A DNA stretch of 64,000 bases. Origin: Burkholderia contaminans (GTDB taxonomy: Bacteria; Pseudomonadota; Gammaproteobacteria; Burkholderiales; Burkholderiaceae). The stretch spans positions 496,001-560,000 of the forward strand of contig NZ_CP090641.1 in NCBI RefSeq assembly GCF_029633825.1. Direction: 5' to 3'. The position numbers and the translations under genes are program-made. The notes under the pieces are model-generated. The model was not told where the DNA came from. It was given only the letters and a program-made list of their open reading frames with translations, and did no database searches. Of the stretch, positions 29,112 to 36,728 are shown piece after piece. How positions within the stretch are numbered: the stretch's first letter is position 1; every line of letters starts with the position of its first letter.

Positions 29112-30180
29112 TTGCCGGCTCCGATGCGGCCTGCGCCTGCGCCGCGCGATGCGCGTCGAGCGCGGAGAGATGCTCCTGCGCACGTGTGCGCAGCATCCGG
29201 CGCACGCGCGTCATGCCGACGTCGTGCTGGTACAGGTACTCGTGATCGCGCGCATTCGGCGCGAGGCTTTCGAGGACGTAGCGGTCCTGCTCGAGCACGT
29301 CCCAGTGCAGGCCCTCGAGGCGGTTGCGATACATGAAGCGCCACACGTCGCGCTGCCAGCCGCTGACCTTGCGGGTGCGCCAGAAGTAGACCTGGCAGTT
29401 GTCGCCGTCGACCGGCGTCGCGAAGCCGATGATCCCGAAGTTGCCGCCCGGGCCGAACTTCTGCTTGTACGGAATCGCGAGACGCATCCACAGGCAGCCC
29501 GTTTCGCCGAGCTCGACCCAGTCGAAGTTCACGTCGCGCTGGCCGATCTTCTCGAACATCAGGCCCGTTTCCGTCTTGCGCACGCGCATGTCGGCCTGCT
29601 TGTCGCCTTCGGCCATCGAGTGCGAGGTGGCATGCAGGTACGCGCCGTGCATCGGGTCCATCACGTTGTCGATCGCGTACTGGTAATTGCACTTCCAGTT
29701 CGACACGCACAGGAAATGGCCGTACGCGTCGTCGACCAGTTCCTCGGGCAGGTTCAGCGGCGCCGGCTCGCCGTGCGCTTCGTCGCCGAACCACAGGAAG
29801 ATCGCGCCGGCCTTCTCCTCGACCGGATACGACTTCACGCACTTCGTGCCTTCGAGCGGACAGTTCGATACGGCCGGCACGCGATTGACCGTGCCGCCGC
29901 CGTCGACTTCGATGCCGTGATACCAGCAGGCAATGTTGCCGCCGAGGTTCCAGCCGAGCGACAGGCGCGCGCCGCGATGCGGGCAGCGATCCTCGAGCGC
30001 GTGGACCTTGCCGTCGTGATCGCGCCACAGCACGATCTGCTCGGACAGGCGCGTGAGGCCGACCGGTGCATTCGACACCTGCCAGCTCGGCGCGACGGGA
30101 TACCAGTAGTTCTTGATGCCGCGGTCGAGGTACGCACGGACCGGGTCGTGTTGTGCTGCGTGTTGTTCGGGGGACGTCAT
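29104..30180 (-). CDS. Rieske non-heme iron oxygenase, large subunit
   Basis: A 358-residue ring-hydroxylating oxygenase. The Rieske 2Fe-2S ligands are C66 and H68 (DRCPHRGARL) and C85 and H88 (CWYHG). The mononuclear iron ligands H178 and H183 lie in DNVMDPMHGAYLH, with D175 as the usual bridging Asp. The length and the absence of a beta-subunit gene point to the phthalate/vanillate-type alpha-only group. It receives electrons from the ferredoxin (30546) and the reductase (18948). It should start the pathway by hydroxylation or demethylation of an aromatic ring. Confidence 0.94.
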   Translation of the reverse strand: MTSPEQHAAQHDPVRAYLDRGIKNYWYPVAPSWQVSNAPVGLTRLSEQIVLWRDHDGKVHALEDRCPHRGARLSLGWNLGGNIACWYHGIEVDGGGTVNRVPAVSNCPLEGTKCVKSYPVEEKAGAIFLWFGDEAHGEPAPLNLPEELVDDAYGHFLCVSNWKCNYQYAIDNVMDPMHGAYLHATSHSMAEGDKQADMRVRKTETGLMFEKIGQRDVNFDWVELGETGCLWMRLAIPYKQKFGPGGNFGIIGFATPVDGDNCQVYFWRTRKVSGWQRDVWRFMYRNRLEGLHWDVLEQDRYVLESLAPNARDHEYLYQHDVGMTRVRRMLRTRAQEHLSALDAHRAAQAQAASEPANG

Positions 30181-30232
30181 CAGTGTGCTCCGGATGCGGT
30201 TGTCGTCGGGTCGGCGGTCGGCGCTTACGCGG

Positions 30233-30544
30233 TCATTCCGCGAGCGAGGCCATTTCGGCGCGAAAGCGCTCAGGTGTCCATACCGTGCCGTCCGGCGCGC
30301 GGAAGCCGATGCGGTTCAGGCCCGCGACGACCTCGTCCAGCTCGACCGCGCCGGCTTCGAACACGCGTTCGAGCGCATCGCCGAGGTCGTTTTCATACTG
30401 GGTCGGTGCGGCCTTGCGGTTCTGCCAGACCTGGTTCTCGACCTGGCCGGGGATCTCGATCTGCCCCTTGCCCGCGACGTTGTTCGGCTGCGGCGCCACC
30501 CACGGCTTCAGGAAGGGATTGAAATTCACGGTCGCTTCTTTCAT
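30233..30544 (-). CDS. Small recombinase-like helix-turn-helix protein of Rieske operons
   Basis: A 103-residue protein beginning MKEATVNFNPFLKPWVAPQPNN, with a C-terminal helical part (LERVFEAGAVELDEVVAGLNRIGF, then GTVWTPERFRAEMASL). The tail resembles the recombinase-type helix-turn-helix in which a Thr-Pro-Glu-x-Phe element ends the domain. I recall such small proteins next to Rieske oxygenase genes, but their job is unknown. It is 1 bp from the ferredoxin gene and 52 bp from the oxygenase gene, so it is made with them and may be a chaperone or accessory of the oxygenase rather than a regulator. Confidence 0.7.
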   Translation of the reverse strand: MKEATVNFNPFLKPWVAPQPNNVAGKGQIEIPGQVENQVWQNRKAAPTQYENDLGDALERVFEAGAVELDEVVAGLNRIGFRAPDGTVWTPERFRAEMASLAE

Positions 30545-30545
30545 G

Positions 30546-30863
30546 TCACTCCACCTTGATCTGGATTTCCTCGCCGGCGAGCCGCACCGCGTACTGCTTC
30601 AGTGCGCGTCCGCCCGGACCCTTCAGGCATTCGCCCGTCTTGATGTCGAACACGGCCTCGTGCAGCGGGCATTCGACCGTGCCTTCGTCGACGAACCCCT
30701 GCGTCAGCAGCGCGTACGCATGCGGGCACACGTTCTCGAGCGCATACACGTCGTCGCCGACACGGTAGATCCCGATTTCGACGCCGTCGGTCCGCTTGAA
30801 CTCGATCGGCGTGTCTTCCGACAGCGCGCCGGCGTGCCCGGCGCAAACCCATTGTTCAGACAT
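30546..30863 (-). CDS. Rieske-type ferredoxin
   Basis: A 105-residue electron carrier. The 2Fe-2S cluster ligands are C46 and H48 (NVCPHAYALL) and C65 and H68 (VECPLHEAVFD). It shuttles electrons from the FAD reductase to the oxygenase large subunit, which makes the system three-component. It is the first gene of the minus-strand operon. Upstream are a TATAAT box (30941-30946) and a TGTTCC-N6-GGAACA operator between that box and the start codon. Confidence 0.95.
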   Translation of the reverse strand: MSEQWVCAGHAGALSEDTPIEFKRTDGVEIGIYRVGDDVYALENVCPHAYALLTQGFVDEGTVECPLHEAVFDIKTGECLKGPGGRALKQYAVRLAGEEIQIKVE

Positions 30864-30895
30864 CTCACACCCTTCCTTCTGATCGACTCTCGGTT

Positions 30896-30923
30896 TGTTC
30901 CGATTTGTTCCATATCCGGAACA
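30896..30923. promoter_or_regulatory. IclR-type operator, site 1 (catabolic operon side)
   Basis: TGTTCC (30906-30911), ATATCC, GGAACA (30918-30923) is an 18-bp interrupted palindrome. A third copy of the half-site, TGTTCC at 30896-30901, lies exactly 10 bp away in direct orientation. A palindrome plus a direct repeat at helical spacing is the layout known for PobR/PcaU-type IclR proteins. The palindrome falls just downstream of the predicted -10 box at 30941-30946, so binding would block transcription of the operon. Confidence 0.7.
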
Positions 30924-30940
30924 GCAGTTTATGGATGGTG

Positions 30941-30969
30941 ATTATAGAAGTGACTTTCCACGAGTAGAA
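30941..30969 (-). promoter_or_regulatory. Predicted sigma-70 promoter of the catabolic operon
   Basis: On the minus strand TATAAT (30941-30946) is a consensus -10 box. A poor -35, TTCTAC (30964-30969), stands 17 bp upstream; TTGTTC a little further up is an alternative with 20-bp spacing. The weak -35 would fit a regulated promoter. The start point would be near 30934, with operator site 1 immediately downstream. Confidence 0.45.
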
Positions 30970-31142
30970 CAAAAAGCTGCATGTCCTAGGGAAAACACTG
31001 ACCGATGGGACGGCGATCGCGCACGCCTACCTCGTCAAATGAAATTATTTGTTATGGGACGGGTATTTACCGGGTTTACGCGGGCTTCGCGCACCGACGC
31101 GGGACATCGGCCCGACATCCATCCGTCCCGAAAAAATTATTT

Positions 31143-31170
31143 TTGATCCGGTGCTCGACGCCTCTATACT
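31143..31170 (+). promoter_or_regulatory. Predicted sigma-70 promoter of the porin gene
   Basis: TTGATC (31143-31148) and TATACT (31165-31170) are separated by 16 bp and give a start near 31177. Operator site 2 begins 20 bp beyond the -10 box, mirroring the arrangement on the other strand. The region 30970-31142 between the divergent promoters is AT-rich but shows no further site that I can support. Confidence 0.5.
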
Positions 31171-31190
31171 CCATTCCATCAGAGGCACAT

Positions 31191-31208
31191 TGTTCCTTAT
31201 ATGGAACA
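31191..31208. promoter_or_regulatory. IclR-type operator, site 2 (porin side)
   Basis: TGTTCC, TTATAT, GGAACA has the same 18-bp architecture and identical arms as site 1. It lies between the predicted porin promoter and the porin start codon (31308), a repressor position. The match between two sites in one divergent region makes shared control of operon and porin likely. Confidence 0.7.
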
Positions 31209-31307
31209 TACGAATGCCCATCCGATGGCGAAAATGCGCGACGTCCGGCCGTTCCCGCGCATGTCGCCACGGCACGTATTCATCAGGTTGGAGATTCAGG
31301 AGATCAA

Positions 31308-32387
31308 ATGGTCAAGCATGCGGTAGCAGCAGCAGTGATCGGAGTGGGCGCCGTGTCGGGCGCGTGGGCGCAGAGCAGCGTGACGCTGTACGGCAGCATG
31401 GATGCGGGCGTCGCGTACGTGAACAACGTCGGCGGCCATGCGAAGTGGGCGATGATCCAGGGCAATACGCAGCCCGATCGGTGGGGCCTGAAAGGCAAGG
31501 AAGACCTCGGCGACGGCCTGTCGGCGATCTTCCAGCTCGAAAACGGCTTCTATACGAACAACGGCCAGTTCGCGACCGCGAACACGATCTGGAACCGCGC
31601 GGCCTTCGTCGGCCTCGGCTCGGAACGCTACGGCACGCTGACGCTCGGCCGCCAGACGCCGCTGTCGTTCGACTATCTGGATCCGCTCAGCACGGCCTAC
31701 CTCGCGATGAGCTGGTACGCGTTCCACCCCGGCAACATCGACGGACTCGCCGCGACCGGCAACGTGCCGTACAACAATTCGGTCAAGTACCGCTCACCGA
31801 CCTTCGCGGGCTTCTCGGCCGCGGCGACGATGGCGCTCGGCAACACGACGAACTTCTCGACCGGCAAGTCGGTCGGCGTCGCGCTGAACTATGCGAACGG
31901 GCCGTTCAAGGCGTCGGCCGTGTACTCGAACGAGCATGACCGCTCGATCCTGATCAGCACGACCGGCATCACGTCGTTCCAGGGGCAGAACACCGCGAAC
32001 GGCTACACCGCGAGCAAGGTCGAGAACATCGGCGCGGGTGCGTCCTATCAGTTCGGCGACTTCCTCGTGCATGGCCTGTACACGCGCACGAAGATGCAGT
32101 CGAACGGCTTTTCGGACACGTTCCAGAGCTACGACGCGGGCGTGAATTACCGCAGCAGCGCGTTCAACACGATCGCGGGCGGCGCGGCGACCACGACGCT
32201 GGCCGGCCGCCGCTGGACGCAGGTCGAACTCGGCGACATCTATGCGTTGTCGAAGCGCACGCAGCTTTATGCGAACGTGTTGTACGAGCACGGTTCGGGC
32301 GGTGCGAAGGCCGCGTTCTTCACGGCGGGTGTGTCGAGCACCGCGAACCAGGTGATCGTGCTCACCGGGATCCACCACTCGTTCTGA
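31308..32387 (+). CDS. Gram-negative porin (OmpC-type, Burkholderiales family)
   Basis: A 359-residue outer-membrane porin. Signal peptide MVKHAVAAAVIGVGAVSGAWAQ, then the family opening SSVTLYGSMDAGVAYVNN, KEDLGDGLSAIFQLENGF and LGRQTPLSFDY, and a C-terminal Phe (IHHSF) as needed for BAM assembly. AGGAG 6 bp before ATG 31308 supports the start over the long upstream extension. It is divergent from the catabolic operon and shares its operators, so it probably lets the aromatic substrate cross the outer membrane. Confidence 0.94.
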   Translation: MVKHAVAAAVIGVGAVSGAWAQSSVTLYGSMDAGVAYVNNVGGHAKWAMIQGNTQPDRWGLKGKEDLGDGLSAIFQLENGFYTNNGQFATANTIWNRAAFVGLGSERYGTLTLGRQTPLSFDYLDPLSTAYLAMSWYAFHPGNIDGLAATGNVPYNNSVKYRSPTFAGFSAAATMALGNTTNFSTGKSVGVALNYANGPFKASAVYSNEHDRSILISTTGITSFQGQNTANGYTASKVENIGAGASYQFGDFLVHGLYTRTKMQSNGFSDTFQSYDAGVNYRSSAFNTIAGGAATTTLAGRRWTQVELGDIYALSKRTQLYANVLYEHGSGGAKAAFFTAGVSSTANQVIVLTGIHHSF

Positions 32388-32415
32388 ACGACGTCGGGCG
32401 GGCGTCGCCCGAAAC

Positions 32416-32445
32416 GACAAAAGCGGCCCGCGGGCCGCTTTTGTC
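32416..32445. terminator. Bidirectional terminator between porin and IclR genes
   Basis: A 30-bp perfect palindrome, GACAAAAGCGGCCCG mirrored without a loop, with T and A runs at its outer ends. It separates the porin gene from the convergent IclR gene. Confidence 0.85.
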
Positions 32446-32489
32446 TTGCGCGTTGCATTTGCACGGCCGCCGGCCGCGCATCGGCATAC

Positions 32490-33383
32490 TCAGAACATCG
32501 CGACCTTGTGGCGCGCGTGCGCGAATGTCGGATCGCTTTCGAGCGGACGATAGTTCAGCCGCTGTGACAGGTCGACCGCCGCGCCGCACACGGCTTCGAC
32601 GAGCCTCTCCTTCTCGCGGGCCTCGCCGATCTCCGAGCGCGGTACGGTCGCGGTGATGGCCGCGACGATCGAGCCCGAATGATCGCGTACGGGTGCGGTC
32701 ACGGCCGAAATGCCGCTCTCGAACGCCGCCTCGCTGACCGCGTAGCCGAGCCGCGCATAGTGGCGCACGCGTTCGTACAGTTCGTCGACCGTGCCCGGCG
32801 TGCGCTCGGTGAACTGCTCGAGCCGCTTTTCCGGATACAGCTGGCGCAGTGCGTCGCGCGTCAGGTCGCCCATCAGCACGTGGCCATGCACGGTCGCATG
32901 CGCGGGCAGGCGCGTGCCGACGTGCACCTTCACCGAACCGAACATCGACGCGTTGCTTTGCGCCTTCGCGACGAACACGACGTCACGCTGGTCGCGGATC
33001 AGCAGATGCGTCGACAGCCCGGTCGCGTCGCGCAGCCGTTCGAGCACGGGCGTGCCGAGATCGGTCAGTTCGAGCGAATTCAGGTATTCGAAGCCGAGCC
33101 GCAGCACGCCGACGCCGAGCCGGAAATAACGGTCGCCGTTCACGCGCTCGAGGAAACCGAGCGCTTCGAGCGTCTGCAGCAGGCGGAACGTGGTCGTGCG
33201 CGGAATGCCGATGCGCTTCGACAGTTCGGGCGCGCCGAGGACCGGCTCGCGCGCGGAGAATTCGGCGAGGATCCGCAGCCCGCGTTCGAGCCCCGGCACC
33301 AGGTAGGACGACGCGCCGCCGGACGATTCGTCGTCGCCGGGCGCCGCGGCTTCAGGTGCGTCGCTCATCGTTGTCTTGACCAT
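32490..33383 (-). CDS. IclR-family regulator, paralog of the one inside the operon
   Basis: A 297-residue IclR protein with winged helix SKRIGIPRTTTFRLLQTLEALGF and effector domain carrying LPAHATVHGHVLMGD. It shares long identical blocks with the regulator at 26007-26864 (over half identical by eye), so the two arose by duplication. The N-terminus has a Glu/Asp/Ser-rich extension of about 25 residues that the other lacks; the start could also be the internal ATG at 33368. It converges with the porin gene. It may recognise the same TGTTCC-type operators with a different inducer or the opposite effect. Confidence 0.92.
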   Translation of the reverse strand: MVKTTMSDAPEAAAPGDDESSGGASSYLVPGLERGLRILAEFSAREPVLGAPELSKRIGIPRTTTFRLLQTLEALGFLERVNGDRYFRLGVGVLRLGFEYLNSLELTDLGTPVLERLRDATGLSTHLLIRDQRDVVFVAKAQSNASMFGSVKVHVGTRLPAHATVHGHVLMGDLTRDALRQLYPEKRLEQFTERTPGTVDELYERVRHYARLGYAVSEAAFESGISAVTAPVRDHSGSIVAAITATVPRSEIGEAREKERLVEAVCGAAVDLSQRLNYRPLESDPTFAHARHKVAMF

Positions 33384-33648
33384 GTGGACATGGACGGTAG
33401 GAAATCAGTCACGAAACAGGTCACGGATCGTCGTGGATATTCAGTCATGCTACCTCAGCGCGCACGGGGTTCACACCCGCGTGCATCGCCGCACCGCAGC
33501 ATGCGGATCGCGACGCCGTGGAGAGTCAATCACGGTCGAGAGGATAGCAGCGATGGACAGCGCCACGCCATGCCGGAATGGCCGGCATCGCGGCAAGGTG
33601 TGCAGGGCGAGCGGCCGGCGCGGCACGCTGCGCCGGGACGCCCGCAGG

Positions 33649-34128
33649 CTACAGGTGCGACAGGTGAACCCGGATGTTCGCGCGGTCGTACGTAAAGCCA
33701 CCGGCCGCGTCCGGTTGGAGCACGCGCGCGAGGTCGACCGCAAACCGCCATCCGCTGCCGAGGAGCCCGCCGTTCACGGCCCGGATCGAGGTGCCGCCGA
33801 CGGCGATCGCCGCATGAAAGACCGCGCCGCCACGCGAGAAGCCGACCGCGGTCCCGGCCGGAATGTTCGCGCGCCCGTCCCATTCGCCGCCGTTCTCGAA
33901 GTTGAACCGCGGCCGCCAATGCTGGCCGATCGTGTCGAGCAGCGTGTTGGGCGTGATCATCGCGTCAGCACGCATCAGGTATCGCACATAGGCCGCAGCG
34001 TCGTAGCAGACGCCGGCGGAGACATACGTATTGATGTCGGCCGTGCCGGACAGCAGCGCCTGCACGTGTCGCTGCCGCTCGGGGAAACCGAACTGGGCGA
34101 CCTGCGCGCCCAACGGGGTCAATTGCAT
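33649..34128 (-). CDS. Orphan protein with NlpC/P60-like Cys-His features
   Basis: A 159-residue protein without a signal peptide; AGGAG precedes ATG 34128. I recognise no exact family, but the order of motifs recalls NlpC/P60-type cysteine hydrolases: a Cys at a helix start (SAGVCYDAAAYVRYLM), a middle IPAGTAVGFSR like the usual GDLVFF segment, then FHAAIAVGGTSIRAVNGG, matching the His strand (HVGIYxG). If so, C and H would be catalytic. It stands alone between an IclR gene and the TonB-like gene. It could be an effector-like or amidase-like protein. Confidence 0.6.
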   Translation of the reverse strand: MQLTPLGAQVAQFGFPERQRHVQALLSGTADINTYVSAGVCYDAAAYVRYLMRADAMITPNTLLDTIGQHWRPRFNFENGGEWDGRANIPAGTAVGFSRGGAVFHAAIAVGGTSIRAVNGGLLGSGWRFAVDLARVLQPDAAGGFTYDRANIRVHLSHL

Positions 34129-34228
34129 GGGGGCTCCTGTTGAAGAAGCGGGGCGTCATCGTCCCGCCAACGCAATAACCTCATATCTTATTACGATATC
34201 CGGACCGATCCGCGCACGCCTCCGGACG

Positions 34229-34711
34229 TCACGGGATGCGTGCCGCCGAAGCCGGTGCCGCGGCGGCCGCATCGGGATTCGGCGCGAGCCGCAGGCGCAC
34301 GCGCAACGGCTGCAGCATGTCGGGCGGCGGCGGCTCCGCCAGCGGGCCGGCCGTGAGCAGTTGCCGCAGCGTCGCGTCCGCGTCGGGATTGCCGAGCGAC
34401 GCGAACTCGACGCGCGTGACGGCGCCGTTCGTGCCGATCCATGCGCGCACGACGATCGCGGGAGGCGGCGCATCGGCGCTCGCGTTCAGCACACGCGCCT
34501 CGAGATAGCGGTGCAGGCGATCGGCCGCGTCGCCGTCGGCTTCGAGCCACGTCTGGAACTGCTGCCCGGCGAGCTGTCCGTAGCGGATCCACGATGGCGG
34601 CACGTCGGCCGCCTGCGCGACGGCCGAAGGCACGACGCCCACGGCAAGCGCCCATGCGACGACGATCGCCCGCCACCCTCCGGACACGCCCCACTGCTGC
34701 ATTCGCTTCAT
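34229..34711 (-). CDS. Exported protein with TonB C-terminal-like domain
   Basis: A 160-residue product with a signal sequence (WRAIVVAWALAVGVVPSAVAQAA) and GGGAGGCGGA before ATG 34711. The C-terminal 80 residues look like a TonB/TolA C-terminal domain: IVVRAWIGTNGAVTRVEFASLG, a helix DADATLRQLL, then PLRVRLRL. No proline-rich linker is present. It is the last gene of the minus-strand secretion locus and follows the HtrA gene by 64 bp. A close relative, apparently frameshifted, is at 38503-38915. Confidence 0.65.
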   Translation of the reverse strand: MKRMQQWGVSGGWRAIVVAWALAVGVVPSAVAQAADVPPSWIRYGQLAGQQFQTWLEADGDAADRLHRYLEARVLNASADAPPPAIVVRAWIGTNGAVTRVEFASLGNPDADATLRQLLTAGPLAEPPPPDMLQPLRVRLRLAPNPDAAAAAPASAARIP

Positions 34712-34775
34712 TCCGCCTCCCGTTTCGACGATGCGCGATCGTGCTGCGTCGCGTCGTCCACTCGCCCTTCGATCC

Positions 34776-36221
34776 TCAACCGATCTCGATCGGCACATAC
34801 AGACGCGCGCCGCCGCGCTGAATGAGCAGCGCGACGTTGCCGTGCGCGGCGTCGATCTCGGTCATCAACGCGCCGATGTTCGCAACCGGCGTGCCGTTGA
34901 CCGACAGCACGACATCGCCGGGCTGCAACCCCGCGCGCGCGGCCTGGCCGCTCGCCTGCTCGACGACGAGTGCCTGGCCGACGCCGAGCCGCTGGCGCTC
35001 CTGCTCCGTCGCCGCGCGCAGCGCGAGCCCGAACCGCGCGGGCCCTTGCTCGCCGCTCGCCACCGCCGTGCCGCTGTCGAATGCGCCGACCGTCGCGCTC
35101 ATGTGCATCGCCCGTCCCGCGCGCCACACGAGCAGGTCGGCTTGCCGGCCGGCCCGCATGCCCGCAACGGTGCCGAGCAGGTCCGCCGATTCGGCGACCG
35201 GCTTGCCGTCGACCGCGAGCACGACGTCGCCCGGCTGCAGGCCCGCGTGCGCGGCCGGGCCATCCGGCTCGACCATCGTGATCAGCGCGCCGTCGGGGCT
35301 CGCGAGGCCGAACGAACGCGCCAGCGCCTGGCTCACTTCCTGCAAGGCCACACCGAGCCGGCCGCGCGTGACCTTGCCGGTGCGCAGCAACTGGTCCTTC
35401 ACGTCGAGCGCGATGTCGATCGGGATCGCGAACGCGAGCCCCTGATAGCCGCCCGTCTTCGAGAAGATCATCGAGTTGATCGCGATCACGCGGCCACTCA
35501 GGTCGAACAGCGGGCCGCCCGAATTGCCGGGGTTGATCGGCACGTCGGTCTGGATGAACGGAATCGCGCGCTCGCCGGGCAACGAACGCGACTTCGCGCT
35601 AACGATGCCCTGCGTGACCGTATTCGCGAACCCGTACGGCGAACCGATCGCCATCACCCAGTCACCCACTTCGGTGCGCGCCGGGTCGCCGGTCGCGACG
35701 ACCGGCAGGTTGTGCGCGTCGATGCGGATCACCGCCACGTCCGACACCGGATCGCTGCCGATCACGCGCCCCTTGAACTGCCGCTTGTCGGTCAGCTTCA
35801 CGTCGATCGCGACCGCATCGCCGACCACGTGCCGGTTGGTCAGGATCACGCCGTCCTCGCTGACGATGAAGCCGGAGCCGAGGCTCACTTCCTCGCGGTT
35901 GCCGATCACGCGCCGCGCAAGAAACGGTGCGAGCGGATGATCGGGCGCGATGCCCGGCGGCAACTGGATGCCCATCTGCGTGACTTCGCGCGTAACGCTG
36001 ATGTTGACGACGGCCGGGCCGACGCGCCGGACCAGCGCGGCGAAGTTCGGTAGCGCGACGGTCGGCGTCGGGGTTGGCGTCGGCGATGCGGCACCCGGCT
36101 GCGCGGGCCGCTCGGCAGCCGTTGCCGTCGAACAGCCGCATGCGCACGCGCAGGCCAACGCCAGTCCGCCGGCCATCGCTCGCAGCGCCGCTGCCAGGTT
36201 CGTGTGCGTGCCCGCTTTCAT
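34776..36221 (-). CDS. HtrA/DegP-like periplasmic serine protease with two PDZ domains
   Basis: A 481-residue trypsin-fold protease with catalytic triad H131 (TNRHVVGD), D161 (VSDVAVIRID) and S234 (NPGNSGGPLF), followed by two PDZ domains at about 290-370 and 395-475, the usual DegP/DegQ plan. The signal region ends in an odd Cys-rich stretch (LALACACACGCSTA), so it may be lipid-anchored. GAGGAA precedes ATG 36221. A Pro-Thr repeat forms the linker. Within this locus it may remove or fold misassembled exoproteins in the periplasm. Confidence 0.93.
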   Translation of the reverse strand: MKAGTHTNLAAALRAMAGGLALACACACGCSTATAAERPAQPGAASPTPTPTPTVALPNFAALVRRVGPAVVNISVTREVTQMGIQLPPGIAPDHPLAPFLARRVIGNREEVSLGSGFIVSEDGVILTNRHVVGDAVAIDVKLTDKRQFKGRVIGSDPVSDVAVIRIDAHNLPVVATGDPARTEVGDWVMAIGSPYGFANTVTQGIVSAKSRSLPGERAIPFIQTDVPINPGNSGGPLFDLSGRVIAINSMIFSKTGGYQGLAFAIPIDIALDVKDQLLRTGKVTRGRLGVALQEVSQALARSFGLASPDGALITMVEPDGPAAHAGLQPGDVVLAVDGKPVAESADLLGTVAGMRAGRQADLLVWRAGRAMHMSATVGAFDSGTAVASGEQGPARFGLALRAATEQERQRLGVGQALVVEQASGQAARAGLQPGDVVLSVNGTPVANIGALMTEIDAAHGNVALLIQRGGARLYVPIEIG

Positions 36222-36298
36222 GTCGCTGTTCCTCGTCGGTTCGCGCCGGAACGCCGCCGGCTCATCGATACCTGCCCCCATGCCCGGGGCCGCCTGCA

Positions 36299-36682
36299 TT
36301 ACTTCGGCGGCACCGCGACCGGCACATCGGGCCGCTGCGGCGTCGTCGACCTGCCCCAGTTCGAGCCGAAACGGTTCCGCTCGGTCGACAGGTTGAACGT
36401 GCCGAGACGGTTCGACGGCTGTTTCGACAACCGCTCCGAATCCGCTTGCGATGCGCCCGCCTGCGGGTCGGCCTTCGGCTTCAGTTGCTGGCTGAGACAG
36501 TCGTACGACAGCGCACGCTTGCCGTCGACTTCCGCATCGACGCACACCGGCTTCGTGGCCGAACCCGGGCTGGGCGCCGCAGGCGCGGCCGCACCCGCCG
36601 CCGCGCGGCCACCCTGCGCGTTTGCGCCGGTTGCCAGCAGCAGGCAGACGATCGTCGCGATGCCGCTTCGTCGCATCTTCAT
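36299..36682 (-). CDS. Small exported protein of the secretion locus
   Basis: A 127-residue product with signal peptide MKMRRSGIATIVCLLLATGANAQ and GAAGGAGG before the ATG. The mature part starts with a Gly/Ala/Pro-rich linker, then PVCVDAEVDGKRALSYDCLSQQL with two cysteines likely to form a disulfide, then a Pro-rich tail. No family known to me. It lies 77 bp upstream of the HtrA gene and is presumably transcribed with it. Confidence 0.7.
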   Translation of the reverse strand: MKMRRSGIATIVCLLLATGANAQGGRAAAGAAAPAAPSPGSATKPVCVDAEVDGKRALSYDCLSQQLKPKADPQAGASQADSERLSKQPSNRLGTFNLSTERNRFGSNWGRSTTPQRPDVPVAVPPK

Positions 36683-36728
36683 GCGCGCCTCCTTCAGAAA
36701 TGGCGCCGTGGCACTCACGCCGCCGCCG

